Assembly: GCA_002794735.1 (NCBI GenBank) | Contig: NBAZ01000001.1 | Location: 992,001 to 1,056,000, forward strand | DNA from: Pyrrhoderma lamaoense | Taxonomy: Eukaryota; Basidiomycota; Agaricomycetes; Hymenochaetales; Hymenochaetaceae | DNA length: 64,000 bases | Direction of reading: 5' to 3' | Shown here: piece by piece, positions 10,655 to 24,300 of the stretch | Position numbering within the stretch: position 1 is the first letter of the stretch | Layout of the letters: the number at the start of each line of letters is the position of its first letter | The notes under the pieces: model-generated | Told to the model about the DNA's origin: nothing | Databases searched by the model: none | The model's input: the letters and a program-made list of their open reading frames with translations, nothing else | Position numbers and translations under genes: made by a program

Positions 10655-13369
10655 ATGTCACAACCTATTATGGTTCCCATAGCTGGGGAACAGAAAAAAC
10701 GAGTTGTAAGTGATTTTTTTGAGTGCTTAACTCTTGTTCATACAGTGCGTTTTTGAAACTGAGAAACTAAAATGGGTGTATTCGGGGACATATGCATTTC
10801 CGGATTTGTTGTTCTTGTAGTGTTATTTCTTTGATCCTGATGTTGGAGGTTTTCACTATGGTCCTGGACATCCGTGAGTATTCTGCGTTTTATATCTTAC
10901 ACTTGATATCTTCGAGTGTACTCACTCCTTTGTCTATTAAATCTCAATTTATGGTGGATAGGATGAAACCTACTCGGATAAGGATGTGTCACTCATTGGT
11001 TATGAACTACGGATTATACAAGAAGATGGAGATATTTGTGAGTGACATAGGTTTACTCTTTCAAATAAGAGAATCAAGCTCAATGCCTAACTGGATGTTC
11101 TTCTTTCATATCCCGGTTATGGTTCTTTAACATGCTGTCTTGTCTTCGGTATTTGTCATGGTGTTGCTACTTGCTATCTGATTTCTTGGCCTTGAACAAA
11201 TAAAACGACGATACAAATCAAATTAAACCACAACTCAATCGGAACAAACAAAACAAAAGCGTGCAAAACCTGCTACGGAGCGCGAGATGACGCAGTTCCA
11301 TTCGGATGAATATGTAAAGTTTCTAAAACGCGTTACCCCTTCAAATATGTCTTCCTTTGTCAAGGAGCAACACAAATGTATGAATCTTTCTTGTGGCTTC
11401 CATACTTTTCCATGTGTGAGAAATCTCAAAAGTGACAACTCGTTGACACCTTGTTTATTACATAGATAATGTTGGAGATGATTGTCCCGTATTTGACGGT
11501 CTCTTCGACTATTGTTCAATCTCCGCGGGTGGATCAATGGGTATGCTTTTGTGCTTTGCTTACTTTGGGCACCAGACTGATAAACATATAAATTCTTTAT
11601 GACAGAGGGTGCGGCGCGTCTAAGTAGAGACAAATGCGACATCGCGATCAACTGGGCCGGAGGCTTACATCATGCGAAGAAGAGTGAAGCCAGTGGCTTC
11701 TGCTACGTAAATGGTAAGAAGTGTTGGCTTGGCTGATCACGAAAACCACTCGCGGAGATGCTAATACTATTTATTATTCTCCTTCTTCTCAATAAAGACA
11801 TCGTCTTGGGGATACTTGAACTCTTAAGGTATCACCAGCGAGTATTGTACATTGACATTGATGTTCACCATGGGGATGGTGTCGAAGAAGCTTTTTATAC
11901 GACAGACCGAGTGATGACGGTCAGTTTCCATAAGTACGGAGAGTATTTCCCAGGCACGGGTGAAGTTAGAGTACGTTTTTGGCCCCTTTTCAAGCTGTGG
12001 TTTTTTTTTCGGACTTATACTGAAGAAAGGTGATTCTCACTAGGATACTGGAATTGGACGAGGGAGAGGGCATGCATTGAATTTCCCACTTCGGGATGGT
12101 ATAACAAATGAAAACTATCAGTCAATATTCGAGCCGGTACGTCTTCAATAGAACATAAATTCATATATACGGATTGCAAACGAATTTTGTAGGTTATCAA
12201 TGAAGTCATGCATACATACGATCCCGGAGCAATAGTGCTACAGTGCGGAACCGACTCTTTATCAGGTGACAAACTCGGTTGCTTCAACTTATCAATGCGA
12301 GGTATTATTCAATGTCTCATAGCCCGAAAGACGATCTTTAACGAATTTCTCCTTGTCAGGTCACGCAAATTGTGTCAAGTTCGTAAAGTCATTCAACAAG
12401 CCACTCCTCATGCTTGGAGGGGGCGGATATACTATGCGTAACGTTAGCAGAGCTTGGGCATATGAAACTGGGTTAGCGGCTGGTGTTATGCTTGGAAGTG
12501 GTAAGCAGGCGTCATTTCCCGGTCCTTTTTCGACGCTTATACTTTTGTTACTGTTTCGTATAGAAATTCCGGTGAATGAGTACTACGAATATTTTGGACC
12601 TGATTATAAGCTTGATGTACGATCTTCGAACATGGAAGATTTAAATACTCCAGCATATCTGAACCGGGTGAAGAGTATCGTTATGGAAAACTTGAGATCT
12701 TTAGGAGGTCCTCCAAGTGTCCAGATGTCTGGTATGATGTCTTTTCATTTATATATTTATTTACATCAATCTAACAGAATTGTGCCTAAATGACAAATAG
12801 ATATTCCACGTCTACCAATAGACGATATAATGAACGACCCGAATCGAGATGAAGATACGATCGATCCTGACCAACGACGGCCCATGCGCCTACTTGATTC
12901 ACTTGTGCAAAGAGATGACGAACTCTCGGATTCTGAGGATGAAGGCGAAGGCAATCGGAAGGATCGTGCAAGCCATCGAGATCCAGACTCAGTAACAACT
13001 TCACCTTCGGGGATGCGCAGGAAATTGGGAGTAGGAATTATGGGTGCTGTTCCTCCAGGAACAAATTCCGCGGCGGTTGCTGCTGCAACTGGGACGCCTA
13101 CGGGTGTCACTGGTAATGGGGGTCGTAGTGCGCATTCACCAGTAGAGAAACTCGTGCGACGATCAGAAAAAGAGGTTGTAGGGAATGGAGATAGCCAAGG
13201 GGCTGTCAACAACGGCGAAGTGGAAGCCATGGACATAGATGAGACACCAACACCTCCTGCTGAGGTTAATGATCAAAACATGGATGTCATGAGAGAGGGT
13301 GAGAATGGTAAAGAAATTCCATTACAGCCATCTGCGGAAAGAAATAATGTGCCGCCAGCGGCCTCTTGA
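10655..13369 (+). CDS. RPD3: Class I histone deacetylase, RPD3 type
   Basis: Zn-dependent lysine deacetylase, the catalytic subunit of Sin3-type co-repressor complexes in the nucleus. Twelve exons: 10655-10705, 10821-10873, 10962-11037, 11260-11377, 11466-11540, 11606-11713, 11798-11970, 12044-12136, 12193-12301, 12360-12500, 12564-12731 and 12801-13369; they sum to a 577-residue frame with all phases closing. Active-site motifs are intact: [51 protein letters not shown] and [34 protein letters not shown] and [18 protein letters not shown] favour RPD3 over the Hos2 branch. The C-terminal 180 residues are acidic and low-complexity, as in other fungal RPD3 proteins. The neighbouring gene downstream is RAD14 on the same strand. 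Confidence 0.95.
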
Positions 13370-13537
13370 AGAGGGTATTTTATTCTTCTAATCCTTGATG
13401 TCTTTTGATATATATTTTTGTTCACGCTATTTGTAATATATGTAATATTTCATCAGTGTAGTATTGATGACTCAGACGGTTCCGAAATTGAGATATGTTT
13501 CACTTGCGGCCCGATTGCTTTATGCCTCCGTACCATC

Positions 13538-14793
13538 ATGAACACTAATACTGAATCTGACTCGATGAGAAATGCAGAGCTCACAGATGACCAAAGAAGA
13601 GGATAGAATTAAATAGACTGAAGGGTAAGTGCTTTACGTGTATAATAATTGGGATATACAAAGAAATCAATACTTGGTTCCGTTTTGTGGTTTAGCTAAG
13701 ATGTTAAGGCGGAAAGCTGAGGAAGGTGCTTCATCGTCTTCTACAAGTAATCTTACGAATGCAAATAACAAGCGACCTATGGCTTCGACCTCCAGTACTA
13801 GCACTGCTCAGCCAGTAACTAACGATGATAAGAAAGCAGGGCCATCCAAGGAACGTCCGTTACGACGGGACGCACGTTTAGGGAAATACTTTGACTATGA
13901 TCTCTCGAAGATGGTGAACTCTAAGGGAGGGTTCTTGGTAGATGATGCTGCAGATGCATCAATAGAAGACTTAAGAACCAAGGAGAGAGTAAAGGAACGG
14001 GAAAGGGCTATGCAGAATTTGGATCCGCGTGAGTTTTATCCTTCCTTGCACATGCTAAACTTCAATTTACTAAGGGATCAAATTATCTAACGGGTATCAA
14101 TCCTACGATTGCTCATCAAATATATAGCTATGTACCTGGATAAGGATAAGAATCCTAAATGTCAAGAGTGTGGGACCGTAGATATTGACCACACATTTCG
14201 GAAGGTTTTTCGTTGTTTAGTTTGTAATAAGTGTAAGAATGAGTATACAGAGAAGTATAGTTTGCTCACGAAGACCGAGTGCAAAGAAGTGAGTAAAGTA
14301 CATTCCCTCTCTGCTTTACTATTCAATACTGACATATTACTGTGTTTCACATAGGATTATTTGCTGACTGATGGTAAGTTCTTACATGATATTCTGAGTT
14401 ACTCCTGTTTATTCATTCTCTCATGTAGCGGAACTTAGAGACGAAGAACTCATGCCCCATCTCCTGAAAGCAAACCCACACAAGTCGACATACAGCAATA
14501 TGATGCTTTTCTTACGATGTCAAGTAGAAGATTTTGCCTGGAAGAAATGGGGCTCTCCAGAAGCTCTGGATGAAGAATTTGAACGACGTGAAATATTGAA
14601 GAAGAAAAAGAAGAAGAAAAAATTTGAAGAAGGATTAGCCAAGCTTCGGCGGCAAACTCGCGAGAGTGTTTGGCAGTTACGTAGGGATGAAGAACACGCA
14701 CATGTGTATGGCGTCACTGAACGAGGGGATGATGGAGTAGGGAGACAAGTCTGTCATACCTGTGGCTTCACAATTGAAGTCGAGGAATTCTGA
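13538..14793 (+). CDS. RAD14: Nucleotide excision repair protein XPA/RAD14
   Basis: DNA-damage verification factor of nucleotide excision repair. Exons 13538-13624, 13696-14028, 14128-14288, 14355-14373 (19 nt) and 14429-14793, about 321 residues. The zinc finger reads KCQECG ... FRCLVCNKCK, followed by the XPA core TKTECKEDYLLTDAELRDEE, NPHKSTYSNMMLFLRCQVE, WGSPEALDEEFERRE and a basic helix. The C-terminus has a further CHTCGF pair. The N-terminal helix RIELNRLKAK is in a different frame from ELTDDQRR just before it. One base appears missing at 13593-13602 (AAAGAAGAGG); with it restored the gene is open throughout. A lysine run near 14600 comes from an AAG-rich tract. Confidence 0.92.
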
Positions 14794-15429
14794 ATACTCC
14801 TTCCGCCTTTCCTATTTCTCATCTTCTTCTCAATGTGGAAGATCTTACACTTCCACATCGATCCTTCGTGTTGGTTCACCACATCTATCAAGTTATAATA
14901 CTTAGGGAACTAGTTTATCTATTTGTTATATATTTTTCATTTACAACTCGAGCATGGGACACCAGGATATCCTCATTTTTAATTGATTGTTCTGTGTAAA
15001 TATAGATCTTGGTTTGATGACAGAGATACCGAGACAATAGTCATTAGTTAAGGCGTGGATTGACGTGTGATGTGCACTAGAAGTTGTGGATTTTGAGTGT
15101 GACAGTGCATATAGTATAGCGCTCACAAATGAATACATATTTTGAGTGAGAGGATAGCGTCAGAGCAAACCTAGTTCGTGCAGGAAGTTCGTAATCTAGA
15201 GTTAATTTTTCTAAACGTGAATTACAAATCTTATAACGATGTGTAGTTGTATGTGAATAAACAAAGTTATAAATTTATCGGAGCTCTAATTCGAGCTTGG
15301 TAATTCTGTATAGCACTTACCCAAACAAGTCTTACACACACTTCGATAGTTTAGATAGTCTAGCGTCGTCGCGCGCATATCCCACAAAAAAAGGCTGTTG
15401 AACAGGAAGTATCTAGCCACTAACTCAAA
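14794..15429. other. Intergenic; promoter region of eS27
   Basis: No supported coding frame between the RAD14 stop and the eS27 start. A minus-strand open frame at 14941-15138 has no recognisable features. A short pyrimidine tract is not obvious directly before the eS27 start. Confidence 0.5.
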
Positions 15430-15883
15430 ATGGTGAGTTTCACAGAACACTTAGTTGATATGAACTGTTGGACTCATAGACGTCTGTTTTAATCTGTGAA
15501 AAAAATCTGTAGACTCTCGTTGTAGATTTGCTTAACCCCTCTATCGAGTCTGAGAAGAAAAAGCACAAGCTTAAGCGTCTTGTGCAGTCTCCCAACTCCT
15601 ACTTCATGGATGTAAAATGCCCTGGTATTTGTGCAATGCTATTCACACAATATGTACTGGCTGACTCCTCTTTCAAGGTTGCTTCGCAATCACTACTGTA
15701 TTCTCTCATGCCCAAATTGTCGTTGTCTGCGCTCAATGTGGGACTGTTCTGTGCCAGCCAACTGGTGGTAAGGCAAGGCTAACTGAGGGTGCGTTTATAC
15801 ATCGTCTATCTAGTTTACAAATGGCAATCTAACATCTACATGTTACTCATACGACAGGGTCATCGTTCCGCAGGAAGAACTGA
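15430..15883 (+). CDS. RPS27: 40S ribosomal protein eS27
   Basis: Small-subunit ribosomal protein with a C4 zinc finger. Exons 15430-15432 (just the ATG), 15513-15624, 15678-15788 and 15858-15883 give 83 residues, the normal family length. [20 protein letters not shown] and the zinc ligands CPGC and CAQCG are present, and the protein ends in SSFRRKN. The intron directly after the start codon (GTGAGT donor) is a common arrangement for ribosomal protein genes in fungi. All phases close. Identity is certain. Confidence 0.97.
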
Positions 15884-16334
15884 ATGCCTTAATATTATAC
15901 TGGCCTTTTCCTCACTATGTATCATTTGGCTTTATGCTTTCCTGTATTTCATCTCTAGCGCACATCACGTCCCCCTATTTGCAAGCATTGCATATTTTAT
16001 CCTCCCAATCTGATTTGATAGCCTCCAAGCCTTAGCACTACGATACTTTATACTGAAGTTGCTAGTTAGGGTGTGTGATTCTCTGAACTCACGTTTCCTT
16101 AATGATTTGACTCCTGGATGGTACTTTGTTGTTGTATAATCTAGTTGTGGAACTATGATCTACTGGTTCTGAGTAGAAAGTTTATACAAAGCTTTTCTTC
16201 TGGAATAAGCATAAAGAGAAAATCATTTCTGAGATCGATCATATCACTACATGGCAGATATCCTTCCTTCATCTAAACAAACGTTTTATATATATCTAAT
16301 GAGAAATATTATGTAGTATCCAGCTTCCAATCTT
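15884..16334. other. Intergenic between convergent eS27 and chromodomain gene
   Basis: AT-rich convergent 3' region. No supported gene or RNA was seen. Confidence 0.5.
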
Positions 16335-16981
16335 TCATTGTATAGTGACATTGGCGGTGAATGCATCATGCTGTTTGTAAGTCTCTCGAAAGTAGCGAAC
16401 TTCTGCTTCTGACTCAGCGGCGTGAATAACAGTATTGCTTCAGACTAAGATATATGCATAATTCTTACCAATCCACTCTCGTGAGGGTCTTAGTTCCTTC
16501 GTATTACTTGGGTCAATAGGTCCGATTTCCCTCCAAAAACTCATGAGTAGTCTATCGAGATCCTTCACATTCTGATATGGTTCGTACCTGTTGGCATATA
16601 GTAAGACCTTGAATACTATGAAATCCAACAATACATACGTGTCTTCCCCTGGATAGCCATACCACTGAAGAACGAATAAGTACCCATGGTAACTAAACAT
16701 GATAAAAATCAAACTTACTCTTACTAGATAGAGCTTCCAAAAAGATATGTTAATATCTGTTCACGATTTTAGCCAAAGGGGCCTCACATAATGTTTGCCA
16801 TTCGACCTTGGCAGCGGTTTTGCTGCCAGAATGACCTCTGACAGACCCATAAACCATGAATTCTAGTCCAGTAAAGCTATTTGATAGACTTACCAACTTC
16901 ATATGTAACAATTGGGGCTGTGGGCTGACTCCGCCGTGTACGGCTGGACTTTGGTGTCGACTTTCTCTTTCTTTTGCCCAT
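16335..16981 (-). CDS. Small chromodomain protein, 139 residues, paralogue of the large one at 28.8 kb
   Basis: Six exons on the minus strand: 16981-16894, 16862-16788, 16756-16719 (38 nt), 16664-16639 (26 nt), 16587-16469 and 16408-16335; they sum to 420 nt. After a basic N-terminus (MGKRKRKSTPKSSRTRRS) comes a chromodomain: TYEVEFM, an extended loop, LYLVRWYGYPGEDTYEPY, then KDLDRLLMSFWREIG. Chromodomains bind methylated histone tails through an aromatic cage; here the usual TWEP Trp is Tyr, and the loop between the first strands is unusually long. After the domain, EWIEAEVRYFRETYKQHDAF matches the same position of the large chromodomain gene. Four introns fall at equivalent codons and phases in the two genes. 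Probably a truncated duplicate; its function is unknown. Confidence 0.8.
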
Positions 16982-17273
16982 GATGTGCTTGTAGAAAGGG
17001 CAAGAAGACAGATGTAGGGTGCGATATAGGCATATTTGATATCCAGAAATAATCGCGGTAACGTTTGAGTGCTGCGTAGAGCAGCATCTGCTGAATGAAT
17101 TAAATGTATATATGGCATATGCATTGTATATGGACAACTATACTTGTGCTAATATCAGGTTGTATGCGTTCCCTATTACGCCACGTGCAACCCCAAATAT
17201 GGATCCGGTCGTAAACATGCTGTATGCGAAAACAACTCGATCCCTTTCATTCTATAGTGCTGAATCAGGTATT

Positions 17274-18708
17274 ATGTCAAAGTCAAAGTCAAAGTCAAAA
17301 GCAGAAGAGGCAAAACGATTCCTTGATGATTTAGATAATTTATCACCCGTACCGCCAACTACTGGCGGCAGTGCGTCGTCAGCTACAAATGCTCCCAATA
17401 CCAATGATGACCCAGCAGATGTACTCAAATTCATAGACGAGATCACACAGAAAAGCTCGGAACCAACTCGCCCTGCTTCCCGTGCAAGTCTGACGACGCC
17501 TACGGGGACGATCAGGAAAGCAACAGAACGAGTACGAGTCGGTTCACCTGCTCCGTCTTCGGCTGGTTCAGCGTCTGGTTCAGCATTGAAACCTGAGGCG
17601 CCAACAAAAGCTGCATCTACTTCAGTTAGCTCCTCTCAAGCGCCGGCAGAGTCTAGTCAAAGTGGATGGGGTTGGGGATCTGTATGGTCGAGCGCTAGTG
17701 CAGCTTTACAACAGGCTCGATCTGCGGTTGATGAGGGTGTGAAGCATCTTCCGAGCAATGAACAAGCATTGAAATGGAGAGAAGAAGTGATGAGCCGAGT
17801 ACCATTGAAGAAGGAGCAATTAGAGAAACTAGGTGAGTGATTCTAACATGTATGCAATTCCATCAATAACTTAATATAACTCATCTACCTGTCCGACGAA
17901 AGGAAGTGAATTGCGGACGGTTGGGTTTTCTACCTTAACTGATATTTTAAATGCCGTTGCCCCTCCAATCTCCGAGCATGAGGTGATTCAAGTGTGGTGT
18001 AGCCATGATATGGAAGGATATGAGGGTGTTGAATCGTTGGTTTACAAGGCATTGTCAAGAGTAAGTTGAAGTGGTCGAATTATCTCTGTCAATGGTGTCT
18101 GGCTAATTATATGGAAAGGTTATGGAACAAGTTGAGGGTGGAGACCTCGTAGTAAACAAAGGGAAAGAGTTTAAACCACGAGATAAAGACGCTCCACGTA
18201 ATATGAATGCTGTTGAAGGACTTGAGACTGCATTTCGACTTGCTGAGGTGTGATATCTCAGGTTTTTATACTTCGTATATGAGCCCTAACGAATTATACC
18301 TAGGCTAATGTGGAAGAACTCGTAAAGTCAAACTCGAAGGGAGAAACAAAGCCTTCAAATTCGACTCAAATCCCGACTACTTATTCTTCTGTCTACCTTC
18401 GTATACAGCCATTCTTAACAGCACTTGGAAAACAGGCCGGTGAACAGAAAGAAGCACTTACACATCTACAATTTGCGCTATATCTCTCAGATCCAGAGCA
18501 CCAGTTGGTATATTCTACTGTTACTCAGGCTGTACCAGAAAGTTGGATGAAACATTGGAATGAACAGGAATGGATTGAGGATATAGTCGTAGAATCACTC
18601 CGAGTCGGAGTGGAAACTATTGGACAAGAATATATTGTAGCCAGGATGGGATGGATCAAGGAGCCCACCACCATTACAGATGAAGAGAAGACAGATACAA
18701 AGAACTGA
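17274..18708 (+). CDS. MTC1: Maintenance of telomere capping protein 1 (Mtc1)-like
   Basis: Exons 17274-17832, 17903-18060, 18119-18247 and 18304-18708 encode 416 residues with closed phases. The N-terminus (MSKSKSKSKAEEAKRFLDDL) comes from a hexamer repeat. A Ser/Ala-rich linker leads to SGWGWGSVWSSASAALQQAR, then the conserved domain with LRTVGFSTLTDILNAVAPP, ISEHEVIQVWCSHDMEGYEG and HWNEQEWIEDIVVESLRVGV. This arrangement is that of the fungal Mtc1 family, named from a yeast telomere-capping genetic screen; the biochemical role is unclear. I chose the ATG at 17274 because the upstream in-frame extension (from 17112) is dissimilar to the family. Confidence 0.75.
17275..17300 (+). repeat. TCAAAG hexamer repeat in Mtc1 start
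   Basis: Four successive TCAAAG/TCAAAA units encode the SKSKSKSK opening of the Mtc1-like protein. In-frame repeat length variation here would leave the frame intact. Confidence 0.85.
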
Positions 18709-18894
18709 TACCTTGCCAGATGCGTAGATATGTATTTCCCCCAGTCCTCGTTTTTTGTTCGCTCTGTACACTATACCTTTACACATATGTACGCAACAGT
18801 ACTAATCAAAGCCGGATATTTTTCCCTAACCCCAAGCCGATGTCTTAGTTTGAAGATTTCGATGGGTATGCTGAGATGGTCATGACAAAATAAA

Positions 18895-19739
18895 CTACAT
18901 AGATGCCATTTCCGTCTCCCGTCTTGCAAGCTCATTAACTTCGGCTTCAAGAGCTACATTGGCGAGTTCAATCTGCAGCACATTCGAAATAAGTTCTGTC
19001 CACCGGGTCTCAAGAGAGGTTAATTGGGCCCCAATCTTTGTCTGATGAGGTAATAGTTAATGCTTGGGTTATTCATTTGTTTAGGAAGTGACAAACCTGA
19101 AGTTGTTTTCGTTCTCTGTTGACCTCGGTAGTACGTTCCCGTATCTCCTCAAGTGCTTGTTCAATACCTTTTGTCGTGTGCTCCATTAAGTAATTTTGAA
19201 CTCGCCATGCATTCGAACCGTATGATTGTAAGAGAGCGATATTGCTCTGCCTATTCATGTAGCACAGTGAGATTAGTTTCTGTTTAGACCAGAATGTGTT
19301 ACTCGTATATTGCCATACCGTAAACGCTGGTGCTCTAGCTGAGATTTTGCATTGTCTAAAGCTGCTTGCCAATCCTCAATTGTCGCGGGGGAGGTAGTTG
19401 GAGCTGGCATCTGATATCTTATTGAGTCTAGTGCAGGCATTGGTTGGTGAGATTCTACACGTTTCAATTCATCACGAAGAAGAGGATTGTTCTATAAAAA
19501 TGAGATAAGATTTCTAGATTAGATACCAAGGCAAGAAGGACATTAAACCAGTAACATACAGTAAAGAGTTCTACTGGAGGTGGTACCTTGGGATGCAGAG
19601 TCTGTGGGTTATTTTTATTTTCCCGAGCAAGTTCTGCGTCAACTTTTTGCTTCAAAGCGGGGTTTAGATCGAGGTCGTTATCATAGTATGGAAGAGAGTC
19701 GAATATCTCAGCTTGTTGCTCGTTGCTTTCAATAGACAT
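18895..19739 (-). CDS. BCAS2: Pre-mRNA-splicing factor SPF27 (BCAS2/Cwf7)
   Basis: Subunit of the Prp19/NineTeen complex that activates the spliceosome. Four minus-strand exons, 19739-19560, 19491-19319, 19250-19097 and 19041-18895, sum to 217 residues. EIFDSLPYYDNDLD, LKQKVDAELARE, YGSNAWRVQNYLMEHTTKGI and a coiled-coil tail with TRWTELISNVLQIELA are family hallmarks; length is typical. It is divergent from the complex I subunit gene, with only about 170 bp between the start codons, suggesting a shared promoter. Confidence 0.92.
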
Positions 19740-19911
19740 GATGGTAATAAGCTCAAGTGGTATAAGAGTATACAGATGTTAACTCTAATATTGAATATTA
19801 TATTCAACTTGTATCTGAGTGCTTCCCACGAATAGAAATGGATGTGTTACCTATTATAATAGTCTAAGTCTGTGACAGATTCACCTTCAAATTCCAAACT
19901 GTACATCCACC

Positions 19912-21012
<1,101 letters not shown>

Positions 21013-21374
21013 ATACCTCACTGGCATTTAGTTCATAAGCGCGATTAAAATATATAATAATATTATATCTTTAGTTGATAATTCATATTTGCTTGATTAC
21101 ATAACATTATCATTTAGAGGTTTCAAGAAACCACCTAGCTTGAATACACACCGGGACATACAAGATCTGGGGTTGTTCCAAGAAGAAAAATCGACGCTCA
21201 GCAGTTGCATATACTCTGCTGCTAGCTATCTAAACTACTACAAAGGTCTGTGTGATGTTCATCCCATGAGCGCAATAAGTGTTGACAACACATATGGTCA
21301 TACACATACTTTTCGTCTGTTTGTTTCCGATATAGTCAGGCAGCTGTTATCACAAAGCGTCATCCGACGCGTGC
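21013..21374. other. Intergenic or leader of the long disordered-protein gene
   Basis: AT-rich after 21012. A 5' UTR exon or an upstream coding exon of the next gene could lie here, but no frame is convincing. Confidence 0.4.
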
Positions 21375-24300
21375 ATGGAGAACAACGAATCTGGACAAGC
21401 TGTTTCGTCTGTCGCCCTCAAGAGCTTCGACGAAGGTACCCCTCGTGCCGATGCAAAGGATACTGGGTCAACACCTGCAAAGGTCTCAACAGACAACGCA
21501 AATGTCGATGGGGATGGGCAGATTAAAGCAGAGGAAGGGCTTGCACGAGTGAGGAACTCGCCTGTAGAAGACACTGGGAGTAACGACTCAGCAGCAGCAA
21601 GCGTGAACAAGGCTAGTACTACAAATGCGGCTTCGGCGGGCGCTTCTCAAAGTTATGTCCCGCCCGTGAAACGGTTCAGTTCCGTGAACATCAATAAGAA
21701 ATTCTTACAGAAGAATCATACTGCATCAGCTTCTGGAACAGGTATCTCAACTACTTCTTCTAGTGGTAAACAAGCCGCAGCTATTGGTATGTACTTGTGA
21801 CGTGCATGATGCCTCTTAACGTCAGTAATGCTAATGTATATTTTTATACTACTCTTGTAGCACGACCATCCCCTCAAGCCCCTCAAACTCATTCTCGCCT
21901 CATTACAACCAAGCTTACAGCTTCGCCAATCCCATCAAGCACTACCACAGGCCCTGGTTGGTCGCGACCTAATTCTGTGACTCCTCCTGCCCCTTCACCC
22001 ATCAATGGACCTGGTAGTGCTAAAAGTACGACGCCTACTATAGCCTCAGTTGGAGGTCCTCCTCAAGTCACCCCTGGTGGTAAGATAATTCACCCTCAAG
22101 TGCTTAAGCAGAAGGTAGATGGTCCTGGTAAGCCAGCATGGAAGAGTGTTCAACCCAGTGTCGCTAGTCACACCCTACAAGCTCAAAATGATTTCCCGAC
22201 TGCTGCAGAAGCCGCTCAAGGTAAATTATTTTTAGTATGCACTCTCCTGGCGGATGACCGATCTTAAACCGACAGGACGTAGACAGAAGGCTGCGGAAAC
22301 GAAGGCTGCTTCAGATGCATTAGATGCTCAGAGGCAAGCGATGAGTGAAACGGCAGATGCTTTCCGCGGAGTTCATTTGGATCCAAATGCTCATCATTGG
22401 GATGATGTATGTGCCTTTTCTATATTTGGATCAAATAATCTCTTATTCTGTACTAGATGGAAGAGGATGACAATGACGATTTCCTGGGTGGCGTTATCGA
22501 GTTCGGTGATGGCAGGCAATACAAGATTCAAGTTTCAGATGGGGGGAAAGGCGAGTCTAAACCTCACGAAGATAGTGGTGGAGAAGTTGTCGTTAGTAAG
22601 CAGGACAGATTTGTTGACGATTTTGATCGAAGTTGGCCAAAATCGCGACCTGAACAGAATAGCGAATCTGGCAGATTAAGTAGAGCTTCAGAAGCGTCAT
22701 CAAATTTCTCGGTACATTCTCCCGTATCAAACCGTGATACAGCGCATAACAAGCTGTTATTCAACGAGAGGTCGAATCGCATGGAACCCTTTTCTGGGGC
22801 AAAAGCAAATAATGGAACGAATGGCCCATTCAACCCATCCATGTACAAATGCGTGGTTCAGTGCGTCGGACTGGTCCAGAGACTTCGACTGCTGGCCCTC
22901 GATACGATCGAGAGCCCCACAATCACGAATCGACCACACATCACGAAACCTGGAAACGACCGTCATTTGAACGAGGTACTCAACAACAGGACCATCGACC
23001 ACGTCGGGAATGGAGCACATCTAGTACTCATAGTGGGTCAGTTGCTAATGGGTATGCTGCTAGCGTAAGGGATAGATCCGTTTCGCAAGATGGCTCACGT
23101 TCGGAGCGGACTAGCAATGTCGGCGGTACCTGGCAGCGAGCACCAAGTAGAGATCGGTTTAGGAGACCTTCATCCAACGTATCCGATGAACCTGACTTTA
23201 GAGGTAGAGTCCCACATCAACCAGCAGCCGATCCCCACTCGACCCAAGAAGCTCTCCAGACAAATACTCAATCCTCGCCAACAACTGTATTCTCTAATTT
23301 AAGGGAGCCCTACATGTCCTTACATTCTTCTAATGCTACGGGGGAGGACGTGGAAGCACTACGCAAGGCTTTCCTGGCGGACAGTGCCGAACGCGCGAAG
23401 AAAAGGAGGCAATTGGAGGAAGAAGAACGAGCCAGGGCTCAAGAGCGGGCGAGGAAAAAAGCTGCTGAGCTGGAGGCAATGATCACAGGGCCCAAAGAAA
23501 CGGAATCAAAGGGTAAAGGTCAACTTGAAATGCCAGCAACCACTTCAGCGCCATTTGATACTGATACAAAAGTGTCCGAGGTATGTTGATTGTACTACTA
23601 TATGTTTACTACTCCATAGACTCAATTTCTTTGATAAGGATGAGGTTCTAAATATCATAGAGGACGCAGTCAAATCGGCTAATTTGTCTGATCCAGTGGT
23701 TAAGACGAATCAACCAAAACCCCAACTAGCCAGAGAGAAAGATACGCAGCCGCTACCTACTAAAGCTGGCACTCGATCGGTTTCTGATACAGTGGACTCG
23801 TGGAGATCGAGAGCTAAACCTCCTGTTGAGGTCGCAAAGAAGGAACCTTCTCGTGAATCAACGATTCCATCGGCCCCATCACTTGAACTTCAAGCGGATG
23901 AGGGTACTGAGGTAATAGACTTTAGTAACATGAGCCAACTGGTTGGGGATAAGGACTCTGAGAAACCTGTCGCTAGTTCCTCCAACTCTTCCCTTAGGTC
24001 TAAACGTGCTGTTGCAAGTGATTTCTTCGATGACAATGATGCAGAGAGACCTGAGTCCGACCATTGGAAGAGGACGAACACTCAATTACTGAGGTCTCAT
24101 CCAACTACAACAACCGCATATTCTGGTGACAGAGAAGTTTCAGAAGACGTTTCAGGTTCAAAAACAGGGACAGGCTCTCCTGGCCGTACACCTAGTCAAT
24201 ATGTCCCTCATGGTATACCCAATCTCGCTGGTCACACACCCCAGTCTCAGGGTTCTAGATATTCCCGAACTCCGAACGCATCGTACAAAGAGGCTCCATT

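Noticed and set aside
17112..17273. Upstream start for the Mtc1-like protein
   Set aside because: The extension adds about 54 residues unlike the family N-terminus; the ATG at 17274 begins at MSKSK and is preferred.
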